Below are positions 35,525 through 47,625 of a stretch of DNA of 64,000 nt, piece after piece (positions within the stretch are counted from its first letter, which is position 1; every line of letters begins with the position of its first letter). The stretch is from Paraglomus occultum (taxonomy: Eukaryota; Glomeromycota; Glomeromycetes; Paraglomerales; Paraglomeraceae): assembly GCA_910592205.1 (NCBI GenBank), contig CAJVPJ010000007.1:34758-98757 (forward strand). Reading direction: 5' to 3'. The notes beneath the pieces were generated by a model. The model did no database searches. It saw only the letters and a program-made list of their open reading frames with translations, and had not been told where the DNA came from. The translations under genes and the position numbers were made by a program.

Positions 35525-38500
35525 AGCTTTTTGCGAAATAGGCAACCGTTTATTAGGGCTGGTGTTTTTATCGAGGTTGACTTCGAGGCAGGTTGGTAAA
35601 TTGCGTCTTGTATATCGTTTGCGGTTTTAGATGTTAATGTATTTGTTTAAGCTTGTGAAGAAGCGAAAAAATTCAGTGACGAGCAACTTGGAGGGGGAGG
35701 AAAGAACTGTTTATATAATTCAAGTATTACCCAGTTATAAACAATCGGATTTTCTATTTCTCTTTGTTATACTGCGGACGTGATATCTGAAAAAGATAAA
35801 TGACAACGCACGTCCAATAAAATTAAATGCCGTTTAATATTCTAGTTTTGGTAAAATAGTATTGTTATAAAAGCCGAAGCACTATTGGAAGCTGTTCGGC
35901 TTTCCCAGCCTTTGCCAGCCAATTATTCTTATCAGTAATGCAATTTATTCATATTTCAATATCTTGATAACATACGTTTTATATATTAACGTCCGATTTT
36001 ACTATCATAATATTTGTAATACTACTTAACTATTCATAAATTAATCATTGTATAATTTTATTTTATTATTTTGGATACATTCGGCAAAAATTTTATTACA
36101 TTTAATTAATTCGTCATAATATTTTATCACGAGCAATTTTTTTTCTGTTCCGCTAGCAATGCTTTGAGCTTTCAAAGGACGTAGTGGTGGTATTGTAATA
36201 ATCCTTTGCTCGAGATAACGACTGAATAATCTCGGTCTTACAGTTAGTTATGCCTTGCTAATATACATTCTGTTGAATCGATGCCAGGTGTTGTAAACAT
36301 AATTTGTACTCTTTTGTGCAATCGAAAACACAACCCATTTTTTTTCTAGTAATATACAAAAGAATATATCTTTTATTGTGGCAGCACCGATTTCCATTAC
36401 AAGTTGCCCAATTCGAGTCTTTGTTAAAGACATTGTTATGCAATACCAAGTTTTAGTAAACCAAATAAATAACAATAAAAAATACTGGATTTTCTATCCG
36501 ATGTTGTGTTCTTTTTTTATCTTCTCAGTCCCATGTAACATGATTGTCAGTAATTACCTATTTAAGTCAACCGTACGTTTGTATATCTAATGTGACAATC
36601 AAGATTATCCCTTATCCCCTTATTTTTTTTAATCAGGGGTTCTACTTGTTCGTGTTGTGATTATTGATAAATGCTGTAAAAAGCATGATGAAACTTGGTA
36701 GCATGCAATAGCAACAATCAAAAGCGAACAAGCACGGTCACACATATTGTCATCATTCTTCACCTTGGATTTCTAAAAAAAGATAAGCGTATAACTAATT
36801 GTCTTGACAAGCAGAAATAGGTAAATAGTCGGAGCAGCTCGCTCATTGCACAAATGCATGCAAACAGACATTTAATGAAAAAGGAGCCTCCAATATTGAT
36901 CGAACGAATCACACCGTTTGTATACTTGTCTTTTTTTTTACTACTATTTTAGTGTGCAGAATTTCGATCATTCCCAAATCGGGTGATCCTTCAATAGTTA
37001 CTATTTTTGTTGAGACATAATAAATTAGAAAATTTTTTCTCTTTTTTTTATATTGTAAATTGTGTAAAATTGCATCATTTCGTTTCTATACACAGCCTGT
37101 TCTTGAAAATTTCCCCTTTTCTTTCGCGTAAATACGCAATAAGCGACTTGCGTGATCTACATTTGTGCAACAAAAGCATATATAGTCTTTGTTTCTCGAT
37201 CTCGTATCTTTGTCTGTGTGCTGTTTATTATATTATAATCTATAGAGTTTATAGACTTTTTTTCTTTCTTTTAGACCATACCGAGGTTTAGATTTGTTTT
37301 CAACAACCTAAGGTTTCTATCGTTTTTTTTATCAAACTTGGGACTTTATTCCGGCATATAAAAAATTTTTTTTAATATTGCGAAAAGTTGAAAGCGTAAA
37401 TTAAATAATACAAAGGTTTGTAAACTTGTGGCTTTTTCTTTGAAACGTACACTTCTAAAACGCGGCCCAAGACACTCGTAAAATCACTCACCAAATACTC
37501 GTAAGCGAATGCATTTCCGTGGGTAATTTCTGTAGGAGTAAAGTCAAAGAAAAAGAAAAAGCCGAAAGACTCAAGCACAAGTATATTTTAAAAACAAATC
37601 TCAAACAAACATGAAAAAATATTGTGCTTATCTTTGTATACTTGTTCTACGTCTACACTCAAAATTTACATTCCCACTGCATTAGATTTTTACCATCAAC
37701 GCTTGAATTAAAGATTAACCAATACCAGTTAATGTCTTGTCAGTATTTGCAGAAAAATATCCATAATGTGTACTTGCACATAAACGCTCGTGAGTTCAGT
37801 TAAGTAAATGTTTAATAAATGGCTTGTTTTTTAGTTAAATAGCTGACTACCGAGTTCCATTTGTAGGTTTGATACTATGCAGCAATCGCCGATTGACTTG
37901 CATGATCGAGCTTTTGCATGCTTGGATCGTGCTTCCTGTTTTCACTCTGTTAGCTGCAATTAGATGTCCGTGTGTAGTTTAACTTTAATCACATTAAGAT
38001 GTTGATAATCACTTGCGAGTCGACAATTGCACTTCATACATGCCTTTCTCTCGGAAAATCAACATCATGACTTTGCTTTGGACCATTACGCATGTAATTC
38101 AATCGTAAGTGGGATAAAAAATACGTCTCGGTGAAATAAGATTAAAGTTATATTCAAAAATAAGCGCATTGTCTAATCTCATGGCCAATAAGCGGACAGC
38201 TAATCAAGCATTGCATTGTTAATTGTTATGTGATTATAGCGAAATAAATGTGCTTATCATTATTTGATTCTCGGTGATAATAATAAGATTAGTTTAAGTT
38301 TGAGTAACTACAAATAAATACTAATTTATAATACTAATACACCGATTAAAGTTCCAATGCAGGGCATGACCTTCTGTGTCTCTGTGTACATTTTGATTTC
38401 CCGACTGGAATCACAATAAATGACTGTAAACAGTTACTTTCCTATTGAGTGGTTGCCAGTTAGCATTAGAAAAAGTTAACCGGTGACATAGGAGCAGGTA

Positions 38501-39034
38501 AAGCGTTCTTAACCATAATACTATTCCTGTTTGACTATGCTTCCTTTTACTATCTTTATTAAGAAGAAAATCATACGATTGTAGCTATGACATTATTCAA
38601 CTTCAACTATTGGCATCTGCAGGACGATATACAGTATGATTGATGGTATTTGTTAGCGCATCTGATGATACTGAACGTCATTGCCGTTTAAACATGGAAG
38701 CAATCGTCTATCTTTTTAGTTGAATTATCAATTGTGCGATGTCCCCTGTGAATACGACTTGTGTAAAAGAAGTGTCTGAACACAAAGATCAAAGAATGCA
38801 AACTAGAATACAGTCAACCCCTCTCTTGGATCAACAAGGCGTATGAACATGGAACTTTTTTATACGCATATTCGAATTTGGAAGATTTTTAACTGGCCGA
38901 CAAAACGTAATACAAAATCTTGGGCGATCTTACATTCAAAAAAGAAATTTCGTTAAAAAACTAGCTGAAAAACCGTGCCCTAGTTAATCCAACCTTCCCA
39001 TTTCCGTTTCTCTATCCAACACCCCGCGCTTTGT
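35525..39034. other. long gene-free stretch
   Basis: About 3.5 kb of very AT-rich DNA. A minus-strand frame at 37372-37578 has a partly coding look (TPTEITHGNAFAYEYL) but no defined start, splice or family. A string CAGTCAACCCCTCTCTTGG near 38812 resembles a pogo-type inverted-repeat end, but no partner end was found. The last 200 bases are the upstream region of the NDUFA13 gene. Confidence 0.4.
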
Positions 39035-39633
39035 ATGTCCACTACCGTAAAGTCACAAGATCTCCCACCTGAGGGAGGATTTCCCTCTGTTCGCTACCAG
39101 CGGAACCTTCCCAAGAGAGGCCCAAGTGGGGCAGTGCTCTTATTGGGTGTTACTTTGGTATCAGCATACGGACTTTACCGGCTTGGGCAGACGAATCTGG
39201 AGAGAAGGTAGGGTTGGGTTATATAGAGTTTAGGTGGGGAAGGAGGAGAATTATCAGTAGTGGAATGATGGAAAATTATACGTGATGCAATATTAGATGC
39301 TGGGTGGAAAACTTGGCAATAGTAGTGGATTAATTTTCTACTCCAAACTTTTATGAGCAAGACTATGTTGAATTTGATCGCCTAACTACATACCAAACCT
39401 CTTAAACTCTTCTTTCTCGACACAGAGAACTTGACAGAGAAAAATGCTGGTCACGCATCCACCTCGTTCCTCTTCTCCAGGCGGAAATTGACCGCGATCT
39501 TTATCGTCGTACGCTTGCAGCACAAGCACGCGAACAGGAAATAATGAGCGATGTGCCTGGATGGAAAGTAGGCGAGAAGGTGTACCATACTCAGCGATAC
39601 GTTAAGCCAACGGTTGTTGTTATAGATGAGTAG
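39035..39633 (+). CDS. NDUFA13: NADH dehydrogenase (complex I) subunit B16.6, GRIM-19/NDUFA13
   Basis: Two exons, 39035-39207 and 39426-39633, phase 2, giving 126 residues. This is an accessory subunit of mitochondrial complex I that spans the inner membrane and anchors the matrix arm. Seen: the conserved start QDLPPEGGFPSVRYQRNLP, then a single membrane helix (AVLLLGVTLVSAYGLY) at about residues 33-48, the ERR/ELDREK charged stretch, LLQAEIDRDLYRR, and the closing DVPGWKVGEKVYHT. All are in the order and spacing of the family. Its length is at the short end of the family because the C-terminal extension of animal proteins is absent, as expected in fungi. It converges with the histidyl-tRNA synthetase gene 1.45 kb away. 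Firm. Confidence 0.93.
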
Positions 39634-41083
39634 AGAGATGATGATGATATTGATTGATTGAATATTTGAAGCGCGGTAGGTTGAAATGATGAAAGAGCGT
39701 ATGAGTGTGATGGGCGAGTGTTGGAAAGAAAAAAAAAAAAAGAATAGTCGCACGAGGTTGCGTGTACGAAAGGATCTGAAGGTTTTGACAATGTATTTAT
39801 ATCTTGAACATGTACATAATAATTTTGAAATAATTGTTACAAGCGCTCTCAGCCGATTTCGTCATCTGAAATGCTCTATAGTACTCTTTTTTGGAACATT
39901 ACAGTGTGAGGAAGACTTTCAAACTTCTTTTGTCTGTTTTTTTATTTCAAAAAACACAGGAAACTGGATCTGGATTGTAATAATTAGATTCTTTCTCTCC
40001 TTGAGTATCTATTAACAACTTCTGCTTTATGAGGTGGTGCATTGTCATGACGTGTTGAAATTCATCCTGAAGTTGACTATGTACAATGTACTCAATTCTT
40101 TCCAATTGACTTCCTAAGATCTGGGGGATTGCCTTTGCAATTTTTACGGGCAACAGTCTCGCGAAAATGCCGCGAGTAGGGAGTCATCTTCAATGCTCTC
40201 ATCTGACTTTAAATGCGTCAACCCATCAGTGAATAGTACGTTCAAACAGATTGTTTTTCTGACGTAAATTCAACTGAACACGTGTTCTGGCCCGTAGCAA
40301 AATTCAAAAACCCAGAGTTCGAGATGAGCAATTTTAATCACGAAAACAACGTTGATTAGATGTCGCCTATATTGCGAGTCTATGAACTTTCATTATACTA
40401 TTCCCTTAATTGAGTAGACGTCCGAGATAAAATTTCTTTTCAGATACCTACGCATCAGACGCAAGTCATATATTGTCGCGTATGTAATATTATTAGACTG
40501 ACTCTTGTGTATCGAATGAATTTCTTTTGCGCAGTCACACTAATTTTTGCTAGGGCACACAATTGTGATGGATTTATATGTAACAGAATTAAAATCATCA
40601 GACATAATAAAATAAGAGTTTTTTTTTCAAAGTATTACCATTGCTATGTTTTTCAGAAAAGAGTCTAGAATATCATGGAAACATGACTTTTTAATCCAGA
40701 TACCAACATTATCAAATGAGAAGGCCTTTCCCCCTCTCCAACTCGAGGCTTTCTTTCAAATGTCGGTTTTTGCATTATGATGACGATACAATTAACTCTC
40801 CACGAGTACACGTTTATGCTATTATCATGAGCATGTGGGATACTCGTGTACCCTAACAATGTTACTCGCATTTTCTTATTTCCAAATCTAAGCAATTCTT
40901 TCAATGTCTGACCGCGAAGCTGTAATGGTTTGTGCCATGTTACCTTTATTAATGTATACACATTTGAACTTGTGATAATGGATACGTCACAAGAACGTTG
41001 TGTCAACGTCCTCATAGATACCCAACAGAGATAATCTTCCAACTGTCTTGTCTAATGTCCTTTGTTTAATTGCCAAGTTCCAC
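39634..41083. other. gene-free stretch between convergent genes
   Basis: Shared 3' region of NDUFA13 (+) and histidyl-tRNA synthetase (-). A 125-codon minus-strand frame (40665-41042) has no recognised domain and lies just downstream of the synthetase stop; I do not support it as a gene. Confidence 0.4.
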
Positions 41084-43386
41084 CTAGTTTCTTAACCGTT
41101 TTCTTAATTGTTCGACCATTTCTGATCGGGGCACAACTATGCCACCACCTTCTCCTTGCTCTTTTGACCTCATATCTTTAATTTTAATTTCACCACGATC
41201 TAGTTCACTTTTTCCTATAATAACGGCATATGGAACCTGATCGCGATCACAAACTGTAAATTGGGCTTGAAGTTTAGGTTTACGCTTATACATAAATTCA
41301 GCCTGTTTTTTTTTTTGTAAATGTAATATTTCCATTCACAATAATGATGGTCAATATAACGTCCTCTTTTATTTCTCAAACTCGACTGCCAGATAACGCG
41401 CAATTTACAAACCTTTATGCCTGCATCCCAGAGTTCAGTGCATACGCTCATTCTCTCCTCTAACAGCCCATCTCCTACTGATATCACATAAACTTCGACT
41501 TCGTTTGCCTTAACACTAGCCAACTGAGCTCTCTGCAATAATATAGAGAACACACGTTCGACTCCAATACTCACACCAACGCATGGTATACCACCGCTCG
41601 AAGTATTAGCAAACATTCCCACAAGATTGTCATAACGACCTCCGGCAGCAATTGACCCAACCCCAACAGTCGTTTCGTCAAGTTCATCAGAATCTGTCCT
41701 GGCCTTTCTTCTTATTTTTGTGCCATCTTCCGCTTCTGCAAAGAATAAATGGTAATAAGTTAGATATCATAAATCGAATAAAACGAGTTATCAGCAAAAT
41801 ATATTTATTTTACTTGGTTGTCCTGATTGTTCCGTCACTGCTTCATAGATAATACCAGTATAGTAATCTAGACCTCTTGCAAGACTTAGATCAAAAGACA
41901 TCTTGTCGAGCACATTGAAAATTTCCAAGTATCGGAACAGCAGGATCATATCGTCTAGGCCAGCCTTCACATTCTTGTTAGACACTAATTCTTTGTTATC
42001 CAACAATTGAGTCAAGAGTTCTTTGCCACCTACAAAATGGACAGTCAGTTTGTAGTAGTGAAAGAGTCTCTTGATCACCTCCTGTCTATACCTTTTAAGA
42101 TCACATACTCGCCAATGCGATCTGCTACTACAGGATCTAATCCCTTTTCTTCCACCATTTCTTTCTTTACGTCTTCCCACGGTAGCTAAACAATTGAAAC
42201 TCGTTCAATCTCACGACAAAAACGCGAAATACACACAACACTTTCCCCTACATTACCTTGTCTAATTTATCAACAGCTGACGATATTGGCCTTATCTTGG
42301 CTTCGGGTACTCCACATATTTCAAATATACCATCAAGCAATTTCCTATGATTTATCTACAAAAAAAAAGCGATTGTAAATGACTGCGATACCGGCCCGGG
42401 ATATTACAAACTTTTACTCGCGACACTACCTTGATTGTGAAATTGCCAATGTCAAGTGCAGTCAAACATTCGCACATTATTCTAACAACTTCCGCGTCAG
42501 CCACCATCGGATCATATACACCGGCAACGTCAAAATCCTAAAAAATGCAAATTTTCAGATCAAAAGAAAAATTTAGATTGTTTAGGGGGTTAACATTTCT
42601 CATCGACTATGTAACCCGAATCTCACTCACGCATTGATAAAATTCTCTCATTCGACCTTTAGTCATTGCAGGCTGATCCCTTCTGTACACTTTTGCAATC
42701 TGATATCGCTTAATATTCGGATACTGCGTGCCATTCATAGCCAAAAACCTTGCAAATGGTACCTACGCATTAAGACAAATTGGTTTCTGCAACTTTGAAT
42801 AATCAAGTACCTAGGGGGAAGACTATATTACTCACCGTTAAATCATAACGCAAAGAACACTTCTCCCCGCCTTGATCTTCAAGATCGTATATTAATTTAC
42901 TATCTTCGCCGTATTTTCCCGCCAAAATCTCCTTTAACTCAAACACTGGTGTGTCTATGGTGACTGCACCATGTTTCTTGAAGACAGAGGTGATCGTGGA
43001 GAAGATCTTCTCCCGGATCGCCATTTCTTTATCGTTATAATCACGAGTTCCCTATTCAAGAATAATACAATATTTGAAGATGCCAACAAGATGATATGTT
43101 TTATTCGGATGTAAAAAATTAAAAAAATGATAATAATAAGAATGATAAATTTTTTTAGTAGAAATAAATTCAAGATTATCTGACATGCCTTTGGCGTCTT
43201 TAACATGAATTTTGGTCCTTTGCTCTTTGACGTTCCACTCGACCCAGTCTGTTGCTTTTTCAAGCCCAACAACACATCCACCGCTGCATCAATCTCCGTT
43301 TTGTCGGCCCCAGCGGCCTTCAGTGATCTCACAAGATCGCCTTGTTTTTTTATCTTTTCTTTAAGTGTTTCTTGAGATGTATCCAT
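41084..43386 (-). CDS. HARS: histidyl-tRNA synthetase, class II
   Basis: Nine exons on the minus strand: 43386-43189, 43051-42836, 42762-42631, 42537-42430, 42355-42257, 42185-42092, 42029-41814, 41735-41413, 41302-41084; 534 residues, normal for eukaryotic HisRS. It charges tRNA-His using ATP. Residues about 3-45 are a WHEP tRNA-binding helix pair. The catalytic core starts TPKGTRDY, has [18 protein letters not shown], motif 2 around [19 protein letters not shown], the HisA loop [10 protein letters not shown] near residue 330 and motif 3 [13 protein letters not shown] near residue 410; the anticodon-binding domain follows. Intron 1 has a GC donor (AAG/GCATGT) instead of GT, needed to join TPK to GTRDY. 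A TAG lies five codons upstream of the start in frame, so no mitochondrial leader is encoded from this exon; a mitochondrial form would need another first exon. Firm. Confidence 0.95.
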
Positions 43387-44535
43387 TACGATGCAATGCT
43401 AATGTGAACTGCGGATAATCTCGTTTTTATATCACAAATTGTTGGTGGTACAATCTAATATTCATGTGACCTGCAGATGAGATCTTCAGAAAGATTCTAC
43501 AACGCGCGGTTTGTGGTAGTCTCTGACTTATACGGCTAGTGCTAGGCAAGGAAACTGTTCACTATCAATTATAACAAAATCAATTCTTAATTCGCTCCCC
43601 GTCGCAAGAATATTCTTCCCAAGCGTTAGATTCAGTGAAACATGTCTCGTTACTTCATTCCAATTAATGACGACAATGGCACTGGAATTTGATGCAAACC
43701 AACTTGAATCTCGCCGCCCTTGGGAGCTCATTGCACCATCCATGATCGAAGGTTCTTACGTTTTACGATGCTGAATTCCGGATGTCTTGGGTCAGACTGA
43801 CACTTTAGCAATAGCGCTATTTAAGTATGGGGGTCTCTGACAATAATTAATCTTCTATGGCGTATCGGAAATTTTCTACAGACAAGGATAGATAAATGGG
43901 CGAATCACTGTGTCATGTCATAATATACTCATTAAACTTCTTGTCTCGAGTGTGGGATATTGCTACATTCAATATCAATATGAATTGGGTAAAGGAGTTT
44001 TATTATTTCATCTTAAGTATAGGGTCTAAATAAACGAATTTTCATACTTTCGGTAAGTCATGCCATTTCACAGGAATTGACTTTCAAATTAAATTATCCC
44101 GAATCCCTCAATACTCCCCCCCCCCCCCTCTCAGTCACGGCCATCAGATAATATAATATAAACGCATTCTTTGACGATTAGCCATTTCAGCGTATACATA
44201 TGCCTCAGCCGTCAATTCTACAAAACAAAATAATGAGAATGAATGCGAGAGAGCAATAGGGGCTATTTTCTCCAGTTCTATTCATCGATGCCACTCCTCG
44301 CATTTCCCCATGTGTCCGATCGAATGAAACACATCACATTTGTTAAGGGGTTTTCTTCTCATGTTATTATACAGCCTGATTCATCATCTTTTATCGTCAC
44401 GGTTTAAAATATGCGCGTTTCTTCATTATTTATTAGTAGAATTTGTGATTACTGTGCGGAGATTCCAATTTCCACGAAAGCTTGGAACATGCAAAGTCGC
44501 CGAGCGTCCAATAAATATGTGTCTGTTCTAACCAT
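43387..44535. other. stretch between HARS and VMA10
   Basis: The upstream region of the synthetase and the 3' region of the V-ATPase gene. A 71-codon minus-strand frame (43743-43528, MDGAMSSQGRRDSSW start) looks mildly coding but matches nothing I know. A C-run lies near 44116-44128. Confidence 0.4.
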
Positions 44536-45159
44536 TTAAGCCTGATCTCCAACTCTTACATTAGCATGTAACGTAGGCTCTACCGTCGTTACAGCAGACA
44601 AAAGTCTTTCAATAACGGCTGCCTTGTGTTCATTGAAAGCCTCTTGAATCTGTGCTAGTTTAGTCTCAGTTTCCGCTGTAATTTTGGCAAAAGATTGATC
44701 TGAAGAGCCAGCATGCTAATACCAGGATGAAGTGTCATTTAGAACTCACGAGCATTGTAAAACAATAAACATATACATTGTAACTGCTATCAGCTTATAA
44801 ATAACTGTATAGTACCTCTGTTTCAAATTGCTGAAATTCTTCATTTTTTTGGGCTTTTAAAGCCTCAATCTCTTTCGCCGCTTCTGTTCTGGCAGCCTTT
44901 AGTCGATCAACTCGATCTAAACGAAGACATAGCAACTTCCGTAAGTAGGTGTATAACATAGCACTACATGACCTTTCCTTGCATTCTTACACTGTCTTGC
45001 CTTCTGAACTATCTTTGCGGCCTCCTTTTCGGCCTCCACAAGCGTCTGAATCCCTTGAGAGTTGGAAGCAGCCTATAAAATGGAGCAAGTCCACCCGTAA
45101 TATTAAAGATTACATTCTTAGCCTAGTCACATAAACTGAATTCTATGGATGTTTACCAT
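44536..45159 (-). CDS. VMA10: V-type proton ATPase subunit G
   Basis: Four exons on the minus strand: 45159-45157, 45072-44973, 44916-44816 and 44715-44536, giving 127 residues against about 114-118 in other fungi. Subunit G pairs with subunit E to form the peripheral stalks of the vacuolar proton pump that acidifies vacuoles and endosomes. Seen: the invariant start ASNSQGIQTLVEAEKEA, then KIVQKARQ, DRVDRLKAARTEA, AKEIEALKAQ, and a C-terminal coiled coil ending VTTVEPTLHANV. The coding part of the first exon is only the ATG: it is followed at once by a GTAAAC donor, and the second exon starts at AAS. No other in-frame Met is available, and other fungal G subunits begin M-(A/S)-x-SQGI, which supports this. 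The extra length lies at the C-terminus (RVGDQA). Confidence 0.9.
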
Positions 45160-45498
45160 AATAACCGACTTAAAAAGAGGTGAAGTTATGAAGCGGAAAT
45201 GGAGATCTAGTGGTAAAGAATCTAAAGCACGTAGTAGATCCGATCTCAATGTTTTGTGCAACAACAAGCTGATTGATTATGTAGCGTTAGCATCAGCCGT
45301 GACAATATACAGAGTTAAGAATTGAAAGTTGTGTGGTGATTGATTATTTGGATAGAATTAGCTATAAATGCAATTATAGAACATATTTCATTAATAGCTA
45401 CATCAAACGTTTGCATTTTTATTAAAGTGCACGATTTAAGTTGCTAATGTATCTTTAGTGTTTATAATGCTTAGGAAATTTATTATACTTCTATATTT
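45160..45498. other. gene-free stretch, VMA10 upstream region
   Basis: No coding exon seen. It separates the start codon of VMA10 from the kinase-like pseudogene on the same strand. Confidence 0.4.
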
Positions 45499-45806
45499 TC
45501 ATAAACCCAATTTTTCTTTTCCCGAAGTATTTTCAGGCCAATGGAGATCATGAGCTTTGTCAAGCAATCCACAACTTTCCAATTCACCTGGCCACTTTAT
45601 TGTTGAGTTCATTCTAGGTGGATAGTGGCTATTCTGGTGATTGTCCACACCAGTCGAAATCAACCAACATTCCCCATCAATCTTGTGACACATGATATTT
45701 GTACTACGGAGGTCACCAAAAACAGGGTCATGATTTGCAGATGGTGCTCAACATCACGTACAGTGCTGTAGAGTGGCATTCCATCCAGAAACTCCATCAC
45801 GATCAT
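45499..45806 (-). pseudogene. fragment of a fungal kinase-like protein
   Basis: Minus-strand sequence opens MIVMEFLDGMPLY (hinge-like region), shifts frame once at about 45735-45755, then reads HDPVFGDLRSTNIMCHK, a form of the catalytic loop with the spacing seen in fungal kinase-like proteins of the 'FGDLR.PNI' type. It continues WLISTGVD where those proteins have a DFDW.G segment, then YPPRMNSTIKWPGELESCG, and stops. The N-lobe is missing and the metal-binding Asp of DFD is lost. It is a dead fragment, and I infer that it came from the same expanded accessory family that sits beside PD-(D/E)XK-like genes in these fungi. Confidence 0.6.
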
Positions 45807-46280
45807 CCACCATTCATTGATCACTGTTTGGCTTGCATATGAATGGCCACTCCATATGCAGAATATGCTGTACGACCATAAAGGTCAGAAAAAAGTGTCG
45901 GAATTTATATTGAACTACCCCAGGAGGCTGTGGGTAATTGTTGCAGTAACGCGACTCTGTATTACCATGTCTGTTAAGATCGTTGCATCTCTGTGTACTT
46001 TTCAATCCTGAGACGAGTATTTGGGGTTTGAAGTCTGCCCTTGTATTACTCAACTTCAAAGGTGTAACACACTTCGACTCTTGCGCACGACACGACACGA
46101 CACCTGGGGACTGCTGAGAACGTCCAAACCCAATTCGTGTAACCATAACGATAACCGCCTTTTTGATAGATCAGGCCCCATTTGCTGATGGTTTGCATTC
46201 CGCAATTTACACCAGGTGAGAAATGAGATGATAGAGAAAACTTTCATACAACTTCGTTTACTAATATTCATGACAATTAG

Positions 46281-47017
46281 TCACATTCAAAATCGACGAA
46301 GATAATCCAGCGTTCAAGTTTTGCGTTGAAGACATACTTCGCAGGATAAAGAACATGGGACCAGTAGTAGATACTAACGAGGCAATGCGGTGTGAATACA
46401 TTTCGACAATCTTGCATACATCTGTTAGTCTTCTCGAAGGTTTGGTCATCTCTCCTCAGGCCGATATAGTTGGCGAAGAAATTACTGGCCGTGTCGACTA
46501 TGTGATCAAAAAAATAATCAATGAAATGTTGGAAGAAATTATTTGCATAACCGAGGGTAAACAAAATCAGGCCACTATGGGTCTTTGCCAGAATTCAGTG
46601 CAATGTCGAAGCGCGTGTGATGTAAGTATACCTGTTTTTCTTTACGGATTGATAATGAGTATTATTAATTTTCGTTCTTTCAGATGAATCTAGATATGAT
46701 CAAGAAAAAGCGGAAGGTCGACGAAACATTCGAAGCCGACTATATGACTATGTCTATGGTATAGTCAGTACCGGAACAGACTGGTACTTTATCCTTCATA
46801 CTACCGACGCCAACTATTGTACTAGTAAAAGCGAATACCGCATCTCGCTCACAGAAGCCGTCCTCGAAGATGATACCGAGTTGCGAAAAAGTGTTAAGAG
46901 GATTTAGAGGTAATAGTGGGATTATTAAAAGATAGGCTGTCTGCTAGTGATGAACCAGCGACTAAGAAGAGGCGTGTGCAAGAGAAAATCAGCAGAGCTG
47001 GCCTGGCCAAAAAATGA
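46281..47017 (+). pseudogene. PD-(D/E)XK-like 'ITEGK' protein, two frameshifts
   Basis: Exon 46281-46621 follows a CAATTAG acceptor and reads NPAFKFCVEDILRRI, GRVDYVIKKIINEM and EEIICITEGKQNQ. The D...ExK arrangement (RVDY ... ITEGK) is that of a restriction-endonuclease-like core seen in an expanded protein family of arbuscular mycorrhizal fungi. A GTAAGT intron follows and exon 2 starts at 46684 with KKKRKVDETFEADY. Then the frame breaks at about 46741-46746; the continuation VYGIVSTGTDWYFILHTT is in another frame. A second break near 46905 precedes VGLLKDRLSASDEPATKKRR. The upstream exon is not found. The two breaks make it a pseudogene, unless they are sequence errors. The function of the family is unknown. 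Confidence 0.6.
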
Positions 47018-47625
47018 TGTAATATTTAGGGGTATCCATTGAATTTTACTTTTTTCATTGGCTGGTTAATTAAGAAATGAATTTTTTCACGCGTTACGCA
47101 TATCTCTGACCCATCTAGCTACTGTGTGACTGCCTCTGACAACAAATCTCGACCTCCTACCAGAAGAGAAGCGAAAATCCGTTATTAATAAAGTGCTAGA
47201 GCAGTTCCCTTATTTATCTTCGAAGTATAGCAGGACCGAAGGGAAACCCTAAAGGGTTACAAAAATCACGATTTTAACAGTTCAGTATCCTGCCCTATAT
47301 GCAATAAAAATCATAAAAAAGAAAATATAAGATATAATAATAATGTAGAGGGTGAATGGTAGTGGGGATTATGTCAATACAAAAACCTATCGTCTCAAAT
47401 GCTGGGAGGCTTATCAAAATTCAATCCAAATAGTAACAGTGAAAGCGTAGACTATTGATTTCGAATATTAATGTCATGCCTCGTAGAGGCGCCTGAAGGC
47501 CTGACTAATTCTTCAATAAACTAATTATTTTGCATGTCATTTTCCGAAATACTTCTATGCTGATCTCTGATTCGTAAATGTAAAACACATGACATCACTC
47601 CTGTAACGTGACATAGTAGAATAAT
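47018..47625. other. gene-free stretch
   Basis: Short AT-rich spacer between the PD-(D/E)XK-like pseudogene and the end of the DNA polymerase remnant. No inverted repeats or frames of note. Confidence 0.4.

Noticed and set aside
38800-39000. Possible second inverted-repeat element starting CAGTCAACCCCTCTCTTGG
   Set aside because: No matching reverse-complement end was found downstream before the NDUFA13 gene.
40665-41042. 125-codon minus-strand open frame
   Set aside because: It lies in the 3' region of the synthetase gene, has no recognised domain, splice context or conserved motif.
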